This document shows positions 45,022-54,561 of a stretch of DNA of 64,000 nucleotides, piece after piece. The translations under genes were made by a program, and so were the position numbers. The first letter of the stretch is position 1; each line of letters starts with the position of its first letter. The notes below the pieces were generated by a model that saw nothing but the letters and a program-made list of their open reading frames with translations, ran no database searches and was not told where the DNA came from. Origin of the DNA: Pseudomonas sp. Root71 (GTDB lineage Bacteria > Pseudomonadota > Gammaproteobacteria > Pseudomonadales > Pseudomonadaceae); the NCBI RefSeq assembly GCF_001429045.1, contig NZ_LMHY01000027.1:186001-250000 (forward strand). The letters are read 5' to 3'.

Positions 45022-46151
45022 CAGCCCCTCTGTGCCAGTTCGGTAACGTGCGGCAAGTGCCAGAAAGCATCGCGCACTGCGCGATCGGAGAAGCGTTCGC
45101 GCAAGCGCTCGAGCATCAACCCGGCACACTGCCGACGCTGCTGATCATCCATACCGTGCAGATGTTGCAGCCCTTGGGCCAGACGCCCGGCATCGCCCAA
45201 CGGGAACAGGATGCCCACGCCTTCGACCACCTCTTTCGCTCCGCCGCACGCCGTGGCGAGCAAAGGAACGCCAGCGGCCATGGCCTCCAGCAGCACCATG
45301 CCGAACGGTTCGTGATCGGAACTCAGGGCGAACACATCGAAGGCCCGGAAGTAGTTACGCGCATCCGGCACCTGACCGAGAAACAGAACCCGGTCACCGA
45401 TACCCAGTTCCCGGGCCTGGTCCTTGAGGTCCTCCTCCAGGCGCCCTTTGCCGAGAATCACCAGCTGGCTGTTGGCGGGCAACCCCGGCAACGCCTCGGC
45501 GAATCCCTGCAGCAGCGTGGCCTGGTCCTTGTCCGGATGCAGCCGTCCGACGTTGCCGACGATCCACGCATCCGCCGACAAACCGAGGGTTTCCCGGGCC
45601 TCGCGAGCCGACACCTGGGTCGCCTGCAAGGCGTCCACATCGATACGGTTGTACAAGGTCTGGATCCGCGAAGCCGGCCACTTCGGCAGGCATTGGCGCA
45701 TGTCGTCGCGCACGGCGTCGGACACACCGAGCAGACTCAAACGCTTGCGGAAAATATGCGCGAACAGTTTGCGGCTGCCACGTTTGTAATCGTCAAAAGC
45801 GTGGTGCACGCCAATCACCGGCAACGACGTGCCGAGCAAGGCGATATAGATCGGCTTGAAGCGGTGGGCGATGCAGAAACTGAAGTTGCGTGATGCGGCG
45901 ATCTTGCGCAGATCGCCGATGGCACCCAGCTTGAGGCCACGAATGGCCTTGGAGCTGTACTCCATGAACAGCACTTCGTCGGAGGCGCAGCCCGCGGCGA
46001 CTTCGGCATCGGCAACCCCGGTGAGAAACACCGTGGTCACTCGATAACCGGTCCCCGCGAACAGGCTGGCGTACTGCCGTGCGCAGTCCAGGAACGGCCC
46101 GTCATAGCCGTGGCAGAACTGCAGCACATGGCGTTCAGCCGAACGTGTCAT
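45021..46151 (-). CDS. wapH: Family-4 glycosyltransferase WapH
   Basis: This 376-residue GT-B enzyme adds a core glucose in PAO1 (PA5004). Typical parts are VGNVGRLHPDKDQ and the C-terminal SSDHEPFGMVLLEAMAAGVP, with the donor-binding Glu pair. Its start lies 17 bp inside the end of the carbamoyltransferase gene, and its stop overlaps mig-14. Confidence 0.87.
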   Translation of the reverse strand: MTRSAERHVLQFCHGYDGPFLDCARQYASLFAGTGYRVTTVFLTGVADAEVAAGCASDEVLFMEYSSKAIRGLKLGAIGDLRKIAASRNFSFCIAHRFKPIYIALLGTSLPVIGVHHAFDDYKRGSRKLFAHIFRKRLSLLGVSDAVRDDMRQCLPKWPASRIQTLYNRIDVDALQATQVSAREARETLGLSADAWIVGNVGRLHPDKDQATLLQGFAEALPGLPANSQLVILGKGRLEEDLKDQARELGIGDRVLFLGQVPDARNYFRAFDVFALSSDHEPFGMVLLEAMAAGVPLLATACGGAKEVVEGVGILFPLGDAGRLAQGLQHLHGMDDQQRRQCAGLMLERLRERFSDRAVRDAFWHLPHVTELAQRG

Positions 46152-47892
46152 AGGCGTTCGCGCCCTCTTTGACCACCAGGATGTCTTCCATGATCAGATA
46201 CTGTAGATCCGAACCGAAGAACATGTTCAGGGCGTCAGTCGGCGAGCAGATCATCGGTTCGCCGCGACGGTTGAGCGAGGTGTTCAGCGACACACCGTTG
46301 CCGGTCAGCACTTCCAGCGCTTTCATCATGTCGTAGTAGCGCGGGTTGTATTCGCGCTTGAGCACCTGGGCTCGGGAGGTACCGTCTTCGTGGACAACTT
46401 CGGGCACGCGGGTCTTCCACTCTTCAGCCACTTCGAAGGTGAAGGTCATGAACGGGGCCGGGTGATCGATCTTGATCATCTGTGGCGCCACGGTGTCGAG
46501 CATCGACGGGCAGAAAGGCCTCCAGCGCTCGCGGAACTTGATCTGGTGGTTGATGCGGTCAGCCACGCCCGCAATGCTCGGGCAACCGATGATCGAACGA
46601 CCGCCCAAGGCGCGCGGACCAAACTCCATGCGGCCCTGGAACCAGGCCACCGGGTTGCCATCGACCATGATTTTGGCGATCTGCTCGGGCATGTTGTCGA
46701 GCTTGCGCCAGGTCGGCTTGTTCTCATGACGGGCGCATGCGGCAATCACGTCCTCGTTGCTGTACGACGGGCCGAGGTAGACGTGTTCCATCTTCTCGAC
46801 CGGCACGCCACGGGCGTGGGACACATAGGCCGCGGCACCGACTGCTGTGCCGGCATCGCCGGATGCAGGCTGTACGAACAGCTCTTTGACGTCGTCGCGG
46901 GCGATGATTTTCTGGTTCAGCTTGACGTTCAACGCACAGCCGCCAGCGTAGGCCAGCTTGCCGGTTTCCTTGAGCACGTCGCCGAGGTAATGGTCGATCA
47001 TCTGCAGCGCAATTTTTTCGAACAGCGCTTGAATACTGGCGGCGTAGTGGATGTACGGCTCGTCGGCGATGTCGCCTTCACGCTTGGGACCCAGCCACTC
47101 GATCAGCTTCGGCGAGAAGTAGTAACCCTTGCCCTTCTCTTTGTAGCGACGCAGGCCGATGACGTTGGCGTAGTCGGTGTTGATCACCAGTTCGCCATTT
47201 TCGAACGAAGCCAGGCGCGAAAAATCGTATTTGCTGGCGTCGCCGTACGGCGCCATGCCCATGACCTTGAACTCACCGTCGAGCATATCGAAACCGAGGA
47301 ACTCGGTGATCGCGCCATACAGGCCGCCGAGGGAGTCCGGATCGAAGAATTCCTTGATCTTGTGGATCTTGCCGTTTTCGCCATAACCGAAGAAGGTCGT
47401 GGCGTACTCGCCCTTGCCGTCGATACCCAGGATCGCGGTTTTCTCTTTGAAACCGGAGCAGTGATAAGCGCTGGAGGCGTGGGCCAGGTGGTGTTCGACC
47501 GGCTCGATCTTGATCTTCTTCGGATCAAAACCCAATTGCTCCAGGCACCAGACGATCTTGTTGCGATAGCGCTTGTAGCGACGGTTACCCATCAGGATCG
47601 CGTCGAGGGCGCGGTCCGGAGCGTACCAGTAACGCTTGGCGTACTGCCAGCGGGCCTTGCCGAACAGGCTGATCGGGGCGAATGGAATCGCGACCACGTC
47701 AACGTCGGACGGCTTGATGCCGGCCTGTTCCAGGCAGAATTTCGCCGATTCGTAGGGCATGCGGTTCTTTGCATGTTTATCGCGTACGAAGCGCTCCTCT
47801 TCAGCCGCCGCGACCAGCTTGCCGTCGATATACAGGGCTGCGGAAGGATCATGGCTAAGGGCGCCGGACAGGCCAAGAATCGTCAATGCCAC
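46135..47892 (-). CDS. wapO: NodU-type carbamoyltransferase of the LPS core
   Basis: This 585-residue enzyme starts MALTILGLSGALSHDPSAAL. The N-terminal Kae1-like half has the His-rich HHLAHASSAYHCSG motif, and the C-terminal half has the YrdC-like SLNRRGEP. It carbamoylates a core heptose in PAO1 (PA5005), which strengthens the outer membrane. Its 3' end overlaps wapH by 17 bp. The next gene upstream is a small lipoprotein, not the kinase found in PAO1. Confidence 0.9.
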   Translation of the reverse strand: MALTILGLSGALSHDPSAALYIDGKLVAAAEEERFVRDKHAKNRMPYESAKFCLEQAGIKPSDVDVVAIPFAPISLFGKARWQYAKRYWYAPDRALDAILMGNRRYKRYRNKIVWCLEQLGFDPKKIKIEPVEHHLAHASSAYHCSGFKEKTAILGIDGKGEYATTFFGYGENGKIHKIKEFFDPDSLGGLYGAITEFLGFDMLDGEFKVMGMAPYGDASKYDFSRLASFENGELVINTDYANVIGLRRYKEKGKGYYFSPKLIEWLGPKREGDIADEPYIHYAASIQALFEKIALQMIDHYLGDVLKETGKLAYAGGCALNVKLNQKIIARDDVKELFVQPASGDAGTAVGAAAYVSHARGVPVEKMEHVYLGPSYSNEDVIAACARHENKPTWRKLDNMPEQIAKIMVDGNPVAWFQGRMEFGPRALGGRSIIGCPSIAGVADRINHQIKFRERWRPFCPSMLDTVAPQMIKIDHPAPFMTFTFEVAEEWKTRVPEVVHEDGTSRAQVLKREYNPRYYDMMKALEVLTGNGVSLNTSLNRRGEPMICSPTDALNMFFGSDLQYLIMEDILVVKEGANAYDTFG

Positions 47893-48059
47893 AGGGGTCT
47901 AGCCTCTTTAGTCTGCATGCAGGCGCAAGCGCCTCAAAAATTAATGTGCCCTCGCAAGGGGCGAGAGACAGCTAAAGGGCGGGATTATAGCGTAAAAGCG
48001 ACGGCAAACCTCTAGCCGCAAGCGGCATGCAACTACGGCCGGGGCCTCGCGGCTTCTTT

Positions 48060-48395
48060 TTATCCGCGTGCAGGTCGCCAATAGATGGAAATATTGCCGT
48101 CCACGCTTTGCCGGTAAATCGTGTACGGCAAGACAACAGTGTCCAGCGCGCCGGACACGGCCAGGTCCACCAATACGAGCGGTACAAGGATGCCCGTAGG
48201 GTCTGGCGGCGCATTCAATACACAGAAGTCGTAGGCCAGGCCGCTGTAGACCCGGGGAATGGATTGGCAATAGGTCTTTTGCCGGCGCAGCCCCTGCGCG
48301 GCCTGGGCTTCATCCAGCAGGACGGTGGCGGCGGTCCCGCAGCCCGTTAGCGACACTGATAAAACACCCGCTGAAACTGCCATTTTGATCGTCAC
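48060..48395 (-). CDS. YceK/YidQ-type small lipoprotein
   Basis: This 111-residue protein starts at GTG 48395, with GGAGGG seven bases upstream. The signal MTIKMAVSAGVLSVSLTG ends at the lipidated Cys19. The body (YCQSIPRVYSGLAYDFC...LPYTIYRQSVDG) matches YceK/YidQ lipoproteins of unknown function. It sits between wapO and the double-kinase gene, breaking the otherwise tightly packed core operon. Confidence 0.82.
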   Translation of the reverse strand: MTIKMAVSAGVLSVSLTGCGTAATVLLDEAQAAQGLRRQKTYCQSIPRVYSGLAYDFCVLNAPPDPTGILVPLVLVDLAVSGALDTVVLPYTIYRQSVDGNISIYWRPARG

Positions 48396-48541
48396 TGCCT
48401 GCCCTCCGAGAACGTCGGGCAAACTAGCATCGGGGCAATTTTGGCCACAGCTCATGACTTCCCAAGATCGCGTAGGACGGTTCACAAGAACTTGTCTGCT
48501 TTCTTGGTTGGCAGTTCCGGCCTCATCGTCGGAACTCCGCC

Positions 48542-48635
48542 CGGAGCAAGCTCGCTCCCACATTTGAACTGAGGTGTTCACAGGTTTTGTGTTCACCACC
48601 AATCCCTGTGGGAGCGAGCTTGCTCGCGATAGCGG
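48542..48635. repeat. REP pair before the YceK-like gene
   Basis: GGAGCAAGCTCGCTCCCACA (from 48542) and TGTGGGAGCGAGCTTGCTCG (from 48607) form an inverted pair ending one base before the double-kinase stop. It probably forms the 3' hairpin of that transcript. Confidence 0.85.
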
Positions 48636-48636
48636 C

Positions 48637-50088
48637 TTAAGCAGCGCCTGAGATGTCCTTGGGAAGACGCTGATCGATGACCTGGTAAAGGGCACTACCT
48701 TCAGGCCAATTGCGCATGAACCGCGCGCGATCCCTGGCATACGCCGGGGCGAAGCTGCCGAGGGAGCCGTGCTGGCACATCGAGTCGAGGTCGATCAACG
48801 CCCAGCGATCCTGCTGCCAGAACAGGTTATGCCCCTTGAAGTCGCCATGGCTGATGCGCAGGCGAATCAATTCGGCGAACAGATGATCCAGTGCCGCCAG
48901 TTCGGCTTCCGGTGCATCGCCACGTTCCACATACGGCGCAAAACGCTCGATGATGTCCGGCCCCGGCAGGTACTCGGTGATCAGGTAAGCCCGGCTGCGC
49001 AGCCACATGAAACGCTTTTCCAGCAACGCCAGCGGCTTGGGCGTGGCAATCCCGAGGAATGCCAGGCGGTTGCCTTCGCGCCAGGAATGCCAGGCCCGGC
49101 TCGGGCGCCAGAAACGCTTGAGCCAGTGAGCAAAACCCTTGATGTTGTAGCGCTTGATCACCAGCGTGCGGCCATCCACCTCGACCTTGCCGACACTCGC
49201 CGCACCGCCGGTCTTGTACAGATGCCCCTGATCGAGCAAGGCATCGGCCTGCTCCAGCACCGGCACCATCGACGGCACTTCCTCTCGGCGAATCGCCTGT
49301 AGTCCGAAGGCCCCGCGCTGGACGCTGAACAGCGTGCACTCGCGGCCGACCTTGATCAGGAAGTCCTTGAGGCGCCAGCTGCGGACCTTGTCGATCTGCT
49401 TCTGCAACGCTTCCATGGGCAAGGCGTGTTCGCCGTTGCTGAGCAGGTAATACACCAGCAACTCTTCAATGAAGGGCTCGATCGACTTCGGCAACTGGGC
49501 GAAGAACACCCCGAGGTTTTCCAGGACCTTCTGCCGGGACAGCGGCTGGCCAGGCGTCTCGCAGCAGATGCCCGCGCCATCGATCAGGTACAGGCGCCCG
49601 CCCTGGCGCAGCAGGTTGTCCAGATGCAGGTCTTCTTGCCACAGCCCCTTGCGATGCATCTGACCGATCGCGCCCAACGCCTCGGCCAGCACCGCGCCTT
49701 GCCCATCGGACAGTACGGGCTGCTGCTCAACCTGCTTCCAGGTGTCGCCCAGGCTTTCGGCATGCTCAAGGAAATCAAACAGCAGCCAGCCACCCTCGCC
49801 GTCCTTCAGGCCATCGGCCAACAACTGCGGCGTGGTCAGCCCTTGGGCAGACAGTAGGCGCACGCCGTCCAGTTCACGCTGAAAATGCCGTGCAGCCTTG
49901 CTGCCGACCAGCAATTTAGCCAGCACCGGCCGGCCACGCCAGACGCCGGCACCGACATAACGCTGCCCCGGCAACACCCGCAACAGGCTCAGCAATTGCA
50001 ACTCGGCGGGGCCGGCGGCGTCGGCCAGCGAAACGCTCAGCGGCAAGCCTGGGGTACGGCCGGCAGACTTCAGTTCGGACAATCGCAT
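48637..50088 (-). CDS. Tandem double kinase-domain LPS protein (PA5006-like)
   Basis: This 483-residue protein carries two kinase-like units. The first has Lys58, Asp153 (QEDLHLDN) and Asp170 (YLIDGAG). The second has Lys312 (VIKRYN), Asp416 (HGDFKGHN) and Asp433 (LIDLDSM). Both sets look intact. It belongs to the lipopolysaccharide kinase (InaA-like) family and is expected to phosphorylate core sugars, though which ones is unknown. ATG 50088 overlaps the next gene's stop by one base; a longer frame to 50211 is rejected. Confidence 0.83.
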   Translation of the reverse strand: MRLSELKSAGRTPGLPLSVSLADAAGPAELQLLSLLRVLPGQRYVGAGVWRGRPVLAKLLVGSKAARHFQRELDGVRLLSAQGLTTPQLLADGLKDGEGGWLLFDFLEHAESLGDTWKQVEQQPVLSDGQGAVLAEALGAIGQMHRKGLWQEDLHLDNLLRQGGRLYLIDGAGICCETPGQPLSRQKVLENLGVFFAQLPKSIEPFIEELLVYYLLSNGEHALPMEALQKQIDKVRSWRLKDFLIKVGRECTLFSVQRGAFGLQAIRREEVPSMVPVLEQADALLDQGHLYKTGGAASVGKVEVDGRTLVIKRYNIKGFAHWLKRFWRPSRAWHSWREGNRLAFLGIATPKPLALLEKRFMWLRSRAYLITEYLPGPDIIERFAPYVERGDAPEAELAALDHLFAELIRLRISHGDFKGHNLFWQQDRWALIDLDSMCQHGSLGSFAPAYARDRARFMRNWPEGSALYQVIDQRLPKDISGAA

Positions 50089-50840
50089 CAGCGTGGCCTC
50101 TTCTGGCTGCGCCGCGCGGTCAACCGCTGCAGCCAGTTGTCGATCAGCGAGCTGTCCTGCGGCTGATCCAGATAGGCGGCCAGCAATTGCCGCAGTTGCG
50201 ACTCGCCCCACTCGGGCGCGCGACGCGTCAGCGGTTCCAGATCCTTGATTCGGTCACGCTGCCCGTACAGCAGCGGCCGGGTCTTTTCCAGGTCAATCAA
50301 TTGAGCCTGATAGCCGTTGCCGGTGGCGCGCATGAAAATGTGCTTGGGATAAAAGCACCCATGCACCTGGCGTGCGGCGTGCAGCTGCCGGGCCAGTTCG
50401 CCACTGGCCTTGAGGATTTCCGAGTGCTGCTCAGGGCTCAATTGAGCCCAGCGCTGCAACAGCGAGTCGAGGTCGTCCCAACCGTCCAGGGCGCGGGTCA
50501 TCAGGATCGCGCGGACTTCGCCATTGACCTTGCGCTCCCCGTAAAACACCGCGTCCAGCGCCGGAATGCCCATCTTCCGGTAACGGGAGATGTTGCGAAA
50601 CTCGCGAGCGAAACTCGGCTCGCCGAACGGTGCGCGCAAGGTGCGGGTCAGGTAGTTGCTTTGACGCTTGAGGTAAAAACCATGACCTTCCAGATCCAGC
50701 CGAAACACGCTGCTCCAGCCACCGCGACCGGTGTTGGGTTCGTCCACCGCATCGAGCTGCTTGGCCCAGAGCGCCTCGAACGTGCCGAGGCCATGGCGCT
50801 CAAGCAGCGCACGGTCCTCAGCGGCCAGAAAATCAGTCAT
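50088..50840 (-). CDS. wapQ: LPS core kinase-family protein WapQ
   Basis: This 250-residue InaA-family protein has Lys58 (FYLKRQ) and a late LIDLEKT (Asp183). The catalytic loop reads HGCFYPKH, with Cys162 where WaaP has its essential Asp. It may be a divergent kinase or an inactive partner. ATG 50840 overlaps the wapP end by 4 bp. Order wapQ-wapP-waaP matches PAO1. Confidence 0.82.
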   Translation of the reverse strand: MTDFLAAEDRALLERHGLGTFEALWAKQLDAVDEPNTGRGGWSSVFRLDLEGHGFYLKRQSNYLTRTLRAPFGEPSFAREFRNISRYRKMGIPALDAVFYGERKVNGEVRAILMTRALDGWDDLDSLLQRWAQLSPEQHSEILKASGELARQLHAARQVHGCFYPKHIFMRATGNGYQAQLIDLEKTRPLLYGQRDRIKDLEPLTRRAPEWGESQLRQLLAAYLDQPQDSSLIDNWLQRLTARRSQKRPR

Positions 50841-51571
50841 TCGCGTCCCTCGAAAAATCTCACCACATGCCGGATGCGTTTTTTGTCCGCAGCGTTGAGC
50901 CGGGTCCGGTTGCGGTATTGCAGGTAAAAGCGCAGGCGCTGGGTAGCCGACAATTGATACTTGGCGACCTTGTCCAGGCACGCCAGATCCTTGGTAATAC
51001 GGTACTTGAGCCAGAAACCGCGCCAGAAATCGCCGTTGGGGCAGTCGATCAGAAACACTCGAGCCTCATCGTCGATCAGCAGGTTGCGCCACTTCAGATC
51101 ATTATGGGTGAAGCGGTGGTCGTGCATGGTCCGGGTGTATTGGGCCAACTGGCGACTGACGGTATCGACCCAGGCGCGATCCGACAGCTTCGGGTCGCGG
51201 CGCTCGGCCAGTGCCGACAAGTCTTCGGTGCGCGGCAGTTCCCGGGTAATCATCGCGCCGCGAGCGTAGGCCGCACCGCGCCGCTCCAGCCCCCAGGCCA
51301 CTACTTCGGCAGTGGGAATGCCCCACTTGGCGAAGCGCTTGAGGTTCTGCCATTCCATCTTCACCCGAGGCTTGCCCAGGTAACGCCGCAAGCCTTTGCC
51401 GGCACCCACATACCGTTTGACGTAATAGTTGACGCCATTGCGCTCGACACGGATGACCTCCGAGAGCACGTCACTGGTCAAACGCTCGCCTTGCAGTGCA
51501 AACACAGCCTCGAGGCTGCCAAAGTCATCGGCCAGCTCGCTGTAGGCCGGATCCAGTTTCCAACCCGACAT
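50837..51571 (-). CDS. wapP: LPS core kinase WapP
   Basis: This 244-residue kinase keeps Lys52 (YYVKRY), the catalytic loop HNDLKWRN (Asp158, Asn163) and Asp176 in FLIDCPN. It is expected to phosphorylate an inner-core heptose (PAO1 PA5008). It overlaps wapQ by 4 bp and waaP by one base. Confidence 0.86.
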   Translation of the reverse strand: MSGWKLDPAYSELADDFGSLEAVFALQGERLTSDVLSEVIRVERNGVNYYVKRYVGAGKGLRRYLGKPRVKMEWQNLKRFAKWGIPTAEVVAWGLERRGAAYARGAMITRELPRTEDLSALAERRDPKLSDRAWVDTVSRQLAQYTRTMHDHRFTHNDLKWRNLLIDDEARVFLIDCPNGDFWRGFWLKYRITKDLACLDKVAKYQLSATQRLRFYLQYRNRTRLNAADKKRIRHVVRFFEGRE

Positions 51572-52377
51572 CAGAGCGCATCCCCGTATCGCTGTTTACG
51601 CTCATAGAGCTTGTTGGCCTTGCCGTCGAGCCAGGCCAGCAAAGACGCCTCTTCACTCAGGATCTGGCGCAGCGGCTGCTGGAAATAGCCCTTGAGGAAG
51701 CGCAGCTTGTCGCGGCGGGTCAGACCGATGTCCAGCGCGGAAAAGTACAGCGCGGCCAGGTCCTTGTTGCGCCAGCGCGAGGTGATCGCCGGGCGGGTCT
51801 GGGCACGGTGCAGGTCGATCACCGAGAGCTTGAAGTCATCAAAGGTCACCGGCTTGTCGGTGTGCAGCAGGAAATGGCAGATGTAGCAGTCGCGGTGATT
51901 GACCCCGGCGCGGTGCATCATGCCAGTCATGCGTGCGACTTCGGCGATCAGCGCGCGCTTGAGTTTTGGCTCGGGCGGCTGCTTGACCCAGTTGATACTG
52001 AAGTCTTCCAGGCTGACCGTCGGCGCCAGCTCTTCGGTCACGATGAACGAGTGCTGGTCGGCCGGGTTGCTACCCTTCTCGCCATACGCAACGGCGGTCA
52101 TGGTCGGCACGCCGACTTCCTGCAGGCGCTGAATGGCCTGCCACTCCTGACCGGCACCCAGTACAGGGAGTTTGGCGGTGAGCAGGTTCTTGAAGATTTC
52201 GCCCCAGCCGATGCCACGGTGGATTTTCACGAAAAACCCGTTGCCGTCGACTTCCGTGCGTAATGTCCTGCGTGCTTCCAGCTCGCGGTACACCTCACCC
52301 TTGAGCCCCTCGACTTCGGCGAACGGGTCGCGTCCGGCCCAAAGGCTCTTGAACGGTTCAGCCAGCATCAACTTCAT
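51571..52377 (-). CDS. waaP: LPS heptose kinase WaaP
   Basis: This 268-residue enzyme phosphorylates heptose I and is essential in P. aeruginosa. Lys51 (FFVKIHRG) and the catalytic Asp163 (HRDCYICHF) match the known numbering of the PAO1 protein. Its start follows the waaG stop directly (TAA-ATG), so translation is coupled. Confidence 0.93.
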   Translation of the reverse strand: MKLMLAEPFKSLWAGRDPFAEVEGLKGEVYRELEARRTLRTEVDGNGFFVKIHRGIGWGEIFKNLLTAKLPVLGAGQEWQAIQRLQEVGVPTMTAVAYGEKGSNPADQHSFIVTEELAPTVSLEDFSINWVKQPPEPKLKRALIAEVARMTGMMHRAGVNHRDCYICHFLLHTDKPVTFDDFKLSVIDLHRAQTRPAITSRWRNKDLAALYFSALDIGLTRRDKLRFLKGYFQQPLRQILSEEASLLAWLDGKANKLYERKQRYGDAL

Positions 52378-53499
52378 TTAAGCGCGCTCCGCCAGAATCA
52401 CATCGGCCGCGTGCTGCGGCATGCTGTAGAGGTCGGCCGTTTCGGCGAAGGCCAGACCGTTGCGGCTCCAGGCCGCCCTTGCTTGAGCGTCGTTCAACAT
52501 GCCGGTCAGGTACTGCGTCAGCTGCGCCTGATCGAACGGTTCGTCCAGCACCAGGCCCGCATCGGCCTCGGCGATGTAATGGGCGTAACCGCACACCGCA
52601 CTCACCAGCACCGGCAGGCCGGCCACCAGGGCTTCGAGCAGCACAGTGCCGGTATTTTCGTTGTACGCCGGGTGAATCAACAGATCGGCACCCAGCAGGA
52701 AACGCGGGATATCGCTACGCCCCTTGAGGAAGGTGACGTTGTCGCCCAACCCCAATGTCGCACTCTGCATCTGGAATAATTTGGGGTCATCCTGGCCAAT
52801 TACAAACAGCCGGGTGCGCTTCTTCAGATCAGCGGGCAATGCCGCCAGGGCCTTGAGGCTGCGGTCCACCCCCTTGGTCTTGAACCCGGAACCGATCTGC
52901 ACCAGCAGCAGTTCGTCGTCCTTGAGATTGAACTCAGCACGGAACCCGGCGCGAATTTCATCGGCATCCGCCGGTCGGCGACGGTCCTGGGCGATACCCG
53001 GTGGCAGCAGGTGGAAGCGCTCCAGCTGCGTGTCGTAATGCTTGATGAACAGCGGCTGCTGGACCTCGGAAATCATCAGTACTTCGGTCTTCGCCTCTTT
53101 GGCGAACACCGCCCGCTCGTATTCGGCGAAATGGCGATAGCGGCCCCAACGGCGATACAGCGAGTTACGCAGGTTCTGCGCCTTGTCTTCGAAGCAGCCG
53201 TCGGCGGCATAGTAGACGTCCAGGCCCGGCATCTTGTTGAAGCCGATCAGGCGGTCGACCGGGCGCTTGGCCAGGTCCGCTTCCATCCATTCGCTGAGCT
53301 TTTCGTTGCGCCGATGGTTGAAGAACGCCTTGACCGGCGCCACCAGCACTTCGAAACCCGGAGGGACGTCGCCTTCCCAGATCAGCGTGTAGACGCGAAT
53401 CTGATGGCCGCGTTTCTGGCACTCCAGGGCGATTCGCATGAAGTCGCGCTGCAAACCGCCAAAGGGAAAATATTTGTACAAGACAAATGCCAATTGCAT
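52378..53499 (-). CDS. waaG: LPS glucosyltransferase I WaaG
   Basis: This 373-residue GT4 enzyme starts MQLAFVLYKYFPFGGLQRDF, the WaaG family start. The donor site has VQIGSGFKTKGVDRSLKAL and the late NENTGTVLLEALVAGLPVL. It adds the first outer-core hexose to heptose II. It overlaps the waaC stop by one base and abuts waaP. Confidence 0.94.
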   Translation of the reverse strand: MQLAFVLYKYFPFGGLQRDFMRIALECQKRGHQIRVYTLIWEGDVPPGFEVLVAPVKAFFNHRRNEKLSEWMEADLAKRPVDRLIGFNKMPGLDVYYAADGCFEDKAQNLRNSLYRRWGRYRHFAEYERAVFAKEAKTEVLMISEVQQPLFIKHYDTQLERFHLLPPGIAQDRRRPADADEIRAGFRAEFNLKDDELLLVQIGSGFKTKGVDRSLKALAALPADLKKRTRLFVIGQDDPKLFQMQSATLGLGDNVTFLKGRSDIPRFLLGADLLIHPAYNENTGTVLLEALVAGLPVLVSAVCGYAHYIAEADAGLVLDEPFDQAQLTQYLTGMLNDAQARAAWSRNGLAFAETADLYSMPQHAADVILAERA

Positions 53500-54560
53500 C
53501 AGCGCAGCTCCTCAGCCATTAACAACGTGCTCAGTCGGCTGGCGACACGCTCGGGATTCAGACGCGTGAAGCACAACGGCCACTCGCGTTTCAGGTCAAA
53601 TTGACGGGCATCTTCAGCCGTCGGTTGATAAGTGCATTTCTTTTGCAGGCACGGAGCACAAGGGAAATCGCTGGCCAGGTGAATCTGCACCTTGCCATAG
53701 GCGCCGGTCAGGCCCGGATTGGTCGGGCCGAACAGCGACAGCGTCGGCACATCCAGCGCGGCAGCCAGATGGCCCAGGCCGGTGTCTACCGCCACGCAGG
53801 CTTGCGCGCCCGCCAGTACCTTGCCGACACCGGCCAGATTCAGTTTGGGCAACACTTCGGCGTGTTTGAAACCGGCAGCGATACGCTCGGCGCGGGCCTT
53901 TTCCACGGCATTGCCCCAAGGCAGTTTCACCCCGACCCCAAGGTAGCCGACCCGTTCGGTCAGCTCGCGCCAATAGGCTTCTGGCCAGTGTTTGGTGTCC
54001 CAGGTGGTGCCGTGCAGAAACACCACGTACGTATTCTTGCGCGGCAATTCCACCAGGCGCTCGATATTCAAGCCGTAGTCGCCCAGGCCTTTGGGCAAGT
54101 CATAGCCCAACGCGATGGCGAACAACTGACGCACTCGCTCCACCGCGTGCTGCCCGCGGGCAACGGCCAGGCGTCGATTGTAGAAGCGCGCGGCGATGGG
54201 CTCGCGCGCCGAGCTTTTATCGAGGCCGGCCACCGGGGCCTTGACGTAACGGGTCAGCCAGGCGCTTTTCAGCAAGCCCTGGGCGTCGATCACCAAGTCA
54301 TATTTCGTGGCGCGAACGCTTTGCTTGAAGCGCTTCCACTCACCGCTCTTGATGGTCTGCCAGATGTTTTTGCGCCAGCGACGGATCGCCACCGGAATCA
54401 CCTTGTCCACCGCTGGATGCCAGGTCGGGATCTCGGCAAAGCCTTCTTCCACCACCCAGTCGAATTTGATGCCGGGAATCGCCCGTGCAGCGTCGGTCAA
54501 CGCCGGCAACGCATGAATGACGTCGCCCAACGATGACGTCTTGATCAACAGAACCCGCAA
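53499..54560 (-). CDS. waaC: LPS heptosyltransferase I WaaC
   Basis: This 353-residue GT9 enzyme adds heptose I to Kdo. The start is TTG 54560 (read as MRVLLIKTSSLGD), supported by GAGGT about 9 nt upstream inside waaF. The family patterns VFLHGTTWDTKHWP and AVDTGLGHLAAAL are present. It lies one base after the waaF stop. Confidence 0.94.
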   Translation of the reverse strand: MRVLLIKTSSLGDVIHALPALTDAARAIPGIKFDWVVEEGFAEIPTWHPAVDKVIPVAIRRWRKNIWQTIKSGEWKRFKQSVRATKYDLVIDAQGLLKSAWLTRYVKAPVAGLDKSSAREPIAARFYNRRLAVARGQHAVERVRQLFAIALGYDLPKGLGDYGLNIERLVELPRKNTYVVFLHGTTWDTKHWPEAYWRELTERVGYLGVGVKLPWGNAVEKARAERIAAGFKHAEVLPKLNLAGVGKVLAGAQACVAVDTGLGHLAAALDVPTLSLFGPTNPGLTGAYGKVQIHLASDFPCAPCLQKKCTYQPTAEDARQFDLKREWPLCFTRLNPERVASRLSTLLMAEELR

Positions 54561-54561
54561 G

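Noticed and set aside
44125..45129. Longer start for mig-14 (45129) and similar upstream extensions for other genes
   Set aside because: Overlap with the neighbouring stop, absence of family similarity in the added residues, and better ribosome-binding sites at the shorter starts.
46390..48015. A 541-codon open frame antisense to wapO
   Set aside because: It is fully opposite the carbamoyltransferase gene and lacks any family match.
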